Part shown: in pieces, positions 61,535 to 64,000 of the stretch
Layout: every line of letters begins with the position of its first letter
Position numbering within the stretch: the stretch's first letter is position 1
Notes under the pieces: generated by a model
Told to the model about the DNA's origin: nothing
Database searches by the model: none
The model's input: only the letters and a program-made list of their open reading frames with translations
From: Verrucomicrobiales bacterium
Lineage (GTDB): Bacteria; Verrucomicrobiota; Verrucomicrobiia; Methylacidiphilales; JAAUTS01
Direction of reading: 5' to 3'
Assembly (NCBI GenBank): GCA_031256975.1
Contig: JAIRPN010000013.1
Span: 186,001 to 250,000, forward strand
DNA length: 64,000 nt
Program-made: the position numbers and the translations under genes

Positions 61535-62695
61535 ATGAAGGCAATATTGGCATTAGAAGACGGAACGGTTTTTCACGGCACCTCGATTGGCGCGAAAGGT
61601 ACGCGTCTGGGTGAGGTTTGTTTCAACACCTCGATGACGGGTTACCAGGAAATTCTGACCGATCCTTCTTACAAGGGACAGATCATTACCATGACTTATC
61701 CCGAAATTGGCAATTACGGTGTCAACGAAAAGGACGTGGAATCCTGGGCTGTGCATGCCTCGGGTTTCGTGGTGCGCCAGCTTTCGCCGTTAGCGTCGAA
61801 TTTCCGCAGCAGCAAGGATTTGGGGTCTTACCTGACCGAGAATGACGTGGTTGGCATCGAAGGCGTGGATACGCGCGCGCTGACCAAGAAGCTCCGCGTT
61901 AGCGGCGCGATGAAGGGCGTGATCACCACCGAAAATGTTTCCGACGAGGAAGCGGTGAAAAAAGCCCGCGATTGGCAGGGAATTGTCGGTGTCGATACGG
62001 TAAAGGAAGTCACCTGCAAGAAATCTTACAAATGGGACGCTAACAACGAGGATCCCGCCAGCTGGTATGACAATTACCAGCTCGCCAACGATCCGACCCT
62101 GGACAAGTTGAAGCCCGCCAAATACAACATCGTGGCGATCGATTGCGGCATCAAATACAACATCCTGCGCCGTTTGCGCGAGCAGGGCCTGGCCTCGACG
62201 GTGGTTCCGGCCACCGCCAGCGCAGCGGAAATTCTGGCGTTGAAGCCGGATGGCGTGTTTCTGGCCAACGGTCCCGGCGATCCGTCGGCCCTGACTTATG
62301 TGCATGAAACAGTGCGCGGACTGCTCGGCAAGGTGCCGTTATTCGGCATTTGCCTCGGACACCAGATGCTGGCCCACGCTTACGGCGGCAAGACCTTCAA
62401 GTTGAAATTTGGCCATCGTGGTGGCAACCAGCCGGTGAAGGATTTGCGCGACGGCAAGGTGACCATCACCTCGCAGAACCATGGTTTCGCGGTGGATTCC
62501 GACTCGCTTGATCCCGGGGAGGTTGAAATTACCCACATCAACCTGAACGACGGCACCTGCGAGGGTATGCGCCACAAGAAATACAACGCCTTCTCGGTGC
62601 AATACCATCCCGAGGCGGCGCCCGGTCCGCATGACGCGAATTATTTCTTCGCCGAATTTCGTAAAGAGATTGAACGATTCAAGGAAAAGATGTAA
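61535..62695 (+). CDS. carA: Carbamoyl-phosphate synthase small subunit
   Basis: AILALEDGTVFHGTSIGAKGTRLGEVCFNTSMTGYQEILTDPSYKGQIITMTYP; FGICLGHQMLAHAYGG. Confidence 0.98.
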   Translation: MKAILALEDGTVFHGTSIGAKGTRLGEVCFNTSMTGYQEILTDPSYKGQIITMTYPEIGNYGVNEKDVESWAVHASGFVVRQLSPLASNFRSSKDLGSYLTENDVVGIEGVDTRALTKKLRVSGAMKGVITTENVSDEEAVKKARDWQGIVGVDTVKEVTCKKSYKWDANNEDPASWYDNYQLANDPTLDKLKPAKYNIVAIDCGIKYNILRRLREQGLASTVVPATASAAEILALKPDGVFLANGPGDPSALTYVHETVRGLLGKVPLFGICLGHQMLAHAYGGKTFKLKFGHRGGNQPVKDLRDGKVTITSQNHGFAVDSDSLDPGEVEITHINLNDGTCEGMRHKKYNAFSVQYHPEAAPGPHDANYFFAEFRKEIERFKEKM

Positions 62696-62721
62696 TTTCA
62701 ACTGTCAACGGATAGGAACAC

Positions 62722-63234
62722 ATGGCCAGACTGATTGCTCAAACCCCCGAACTTGCAGGACAGATTTATGAACTCGACAGCCCGTTGCTGACCTTTGGTC
62801 GCGCGGAAGACAACGTCCTGTCCATTCCCCACGGCAGCATTTCCAGTCATCACGGGGAGTTCCGGCTCGATGGCAGCGATTACCGCTTGGTAGACATCGG
62901 GTCAACCAATGGCAGCAAAGTGAATGATGCCCCGGTCACCAACCATCTGTTGCGCCATGGCGACTTGGTGATGCTGGGCAACGCCTTATTTGAATACCAA
63001 TCGCAGGCTCCCACGACTGCCGCGCCGACCGCGCCGCTGCCGCCGTCGGGCGAACGCATAGCGCTGGGCATGAATCAATCCGGGGTTGGCCGTCCGGCAT
63101 CGTTTGTCAATTTGGTGGCTATTAGCAAGCCCAGCAAGAGCGGCGGGAAAAAACTCCCGCTGTTGTTGATCATCGGCATCGTCGTGGTCCTGCTTGCCGG
63201 CGGTTACCTGGCTTACAGCACCTTCATGTCCTGA
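62722..63234 (+). CDS. FHA-domain protein with C-terminal TM tail anchor
   Basis: LLTFGRAEDNVLSIPHGSISSHHGEFRLDGSDYRLVDIGSTNGSKVN; C-terminal LPLLLIIGIVVVLLAGGYLAYS. Confidence 0.9.
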   Translation: MARLIAQTPELAGQIYELDSPLLTFGRAEDNVLSIPHGSISSHHGEFRLDGSDYRLVDIGSTNGSKVNDAPVTNHLLRHGDLVMLGNALFEYQSQAPTTAAPTAPLPPSGERIALGMNQSGVGRPASFVNLVAISKPSKSGGKKLPLLLIIGIVVVLLAGGYLAYSTFMS

Positions 63235-63330
63235 AGCTGATTCGGGACTCACCACGGAACATATCCAGCCCTTGGCGGCGTGAAGTTCTGATTGTCCAAC
63301 TTGGCGATTAGCGTTAGCATGACTGCCTTT

Positions 63331-64000
63331 ATGTCGGAAAAATACTACATCACCACGGCGATTGATTACGTGAACGGCAATCCGCATCTCGGTCATGCCT
63401 ACGAGAAGGTGTTGACCGACGTGCTGGCGCGCTACCACCGCCGCCACGGTGAACAGGTGTTTTTCCTGACCGGGCTCGACGAGCACGGCATCAAGGTGCA
63501 GCAGAGCGCGCAGAAACAGGGCCGCGACCCGCAGGAGTTTTGCGACGCGATGGCCGCTAATTTCGAGAATCTGTACCGCAAGCTGAACGTGTCATTTGAC
63601 GATTTCGTGCGCACCACCCAGCCGCGACACAAGATCGTGGTGCAGCGCATTCTGCAAAAATTGCATGACGCCGGGGAAATTTACAAGGGTGTGTACCAGG
63701 GTTTTTACAGTCCGCGCCAGGAACAGTTCCTGACCGAGAAGGATCGCGGTGCCGACGGCAAGTTCCCGGAGATTTTCGGCGAGGTTATCGAACTGAAGGA
63801 AGACGTTTACTACTTCAAGCTCGCCAAGCACCAGGAATGGCTGGTCGAGCATTTGAAGAAAAATCCGGACTGGATTTTCCCGAATTTCCGCACCAAGGAA
63901 GTATTGGGCGCGCTGGAAAACCCGATTCCCGACCTGTGCATTTCCCGCCCGAAGGCCCGGCTTAGCTGGGGTATTCCGCTGCCCTTTGACGGGGAGCAGG
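63331..64000 (+). CDS. metG: Methionyl-tRNA synthetase, 5' part (runs off window)
   Basis: MSEKYYITTAIDYVNGNPHLGHAYEKVLTDVLARYHRRHGEQVFFLTGLDEHGIKVQQ; absent from the ORF track because truncated; start could be 63319. Confidence 0.96.
   Translation, partial: MSEKYYITTAIDYVNGNPHLGHAYEKVLTDVLARYHRRHGEQVFFLTGLDEHGIKVQQSAQKQGRDPQEFCDAMAANFENLYRKLNVSFDDFVRTTQPRHKIVVQRILQKLHDAGEIYKGVYQGFYSPRQEQFLTEKDRGADGKFPEIFGEVIELKEDVYYFKLAKHQEWLVEHLKKNPDWIFPNFRTKEVLGALENPIPDLCISRPKARLSWGIPLPFDGEQ

Overview
A 64 kb, gene-dense, GC-rich bacterial chromosomal segment. The gene set and the GT-C, TonB and GYF-type families suggest a Verrucomicrobiota-like organism; this lineage call is inference only. I found no rRNA, tRNA, CRISPR array, IS or prophage. 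Recognisable content: secA, trmFO, yebC, eno-ftsB/divIC, mdh, murJ, tolB-pal, a phosphate block (porin, pstS, pstCAB, phoU), a pyrimidine operon (pyrR-pyrB-pyrC-carA), a truncated metG, and several lineage-type secreted families. Most notable observations: (1) a short motif, CGCTAAY (often extended to CGCTAAYGGYGA), is dispersed about 140 times over both strands and in four reading frames, forcing otherwise rare codons. It resembles a DNA-uptake-type or HIP1-type genome signature and is almost absent from 42.4-50.8 kb. (2) A canonical-looking PyrR RNA-binding hairpin sits directly on the pyrR Shine-Dalgarno. (3) A cysteine-desulfurase-family protein has Arg in place of the PLP Schiff-base Lys. 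(4) 7-4-7 Pho-box-like direct repeats precede the porin and pstC. (5) Two orphan Flp pilins are sandwiched between GT-C membrane proteins. (6) Palindromic repeats have been domesticated inside coding sequences. (7) There is a tandem secreted paralog family with an unrecognised repeat domain. All counts were made by eye and need computational confirmation.
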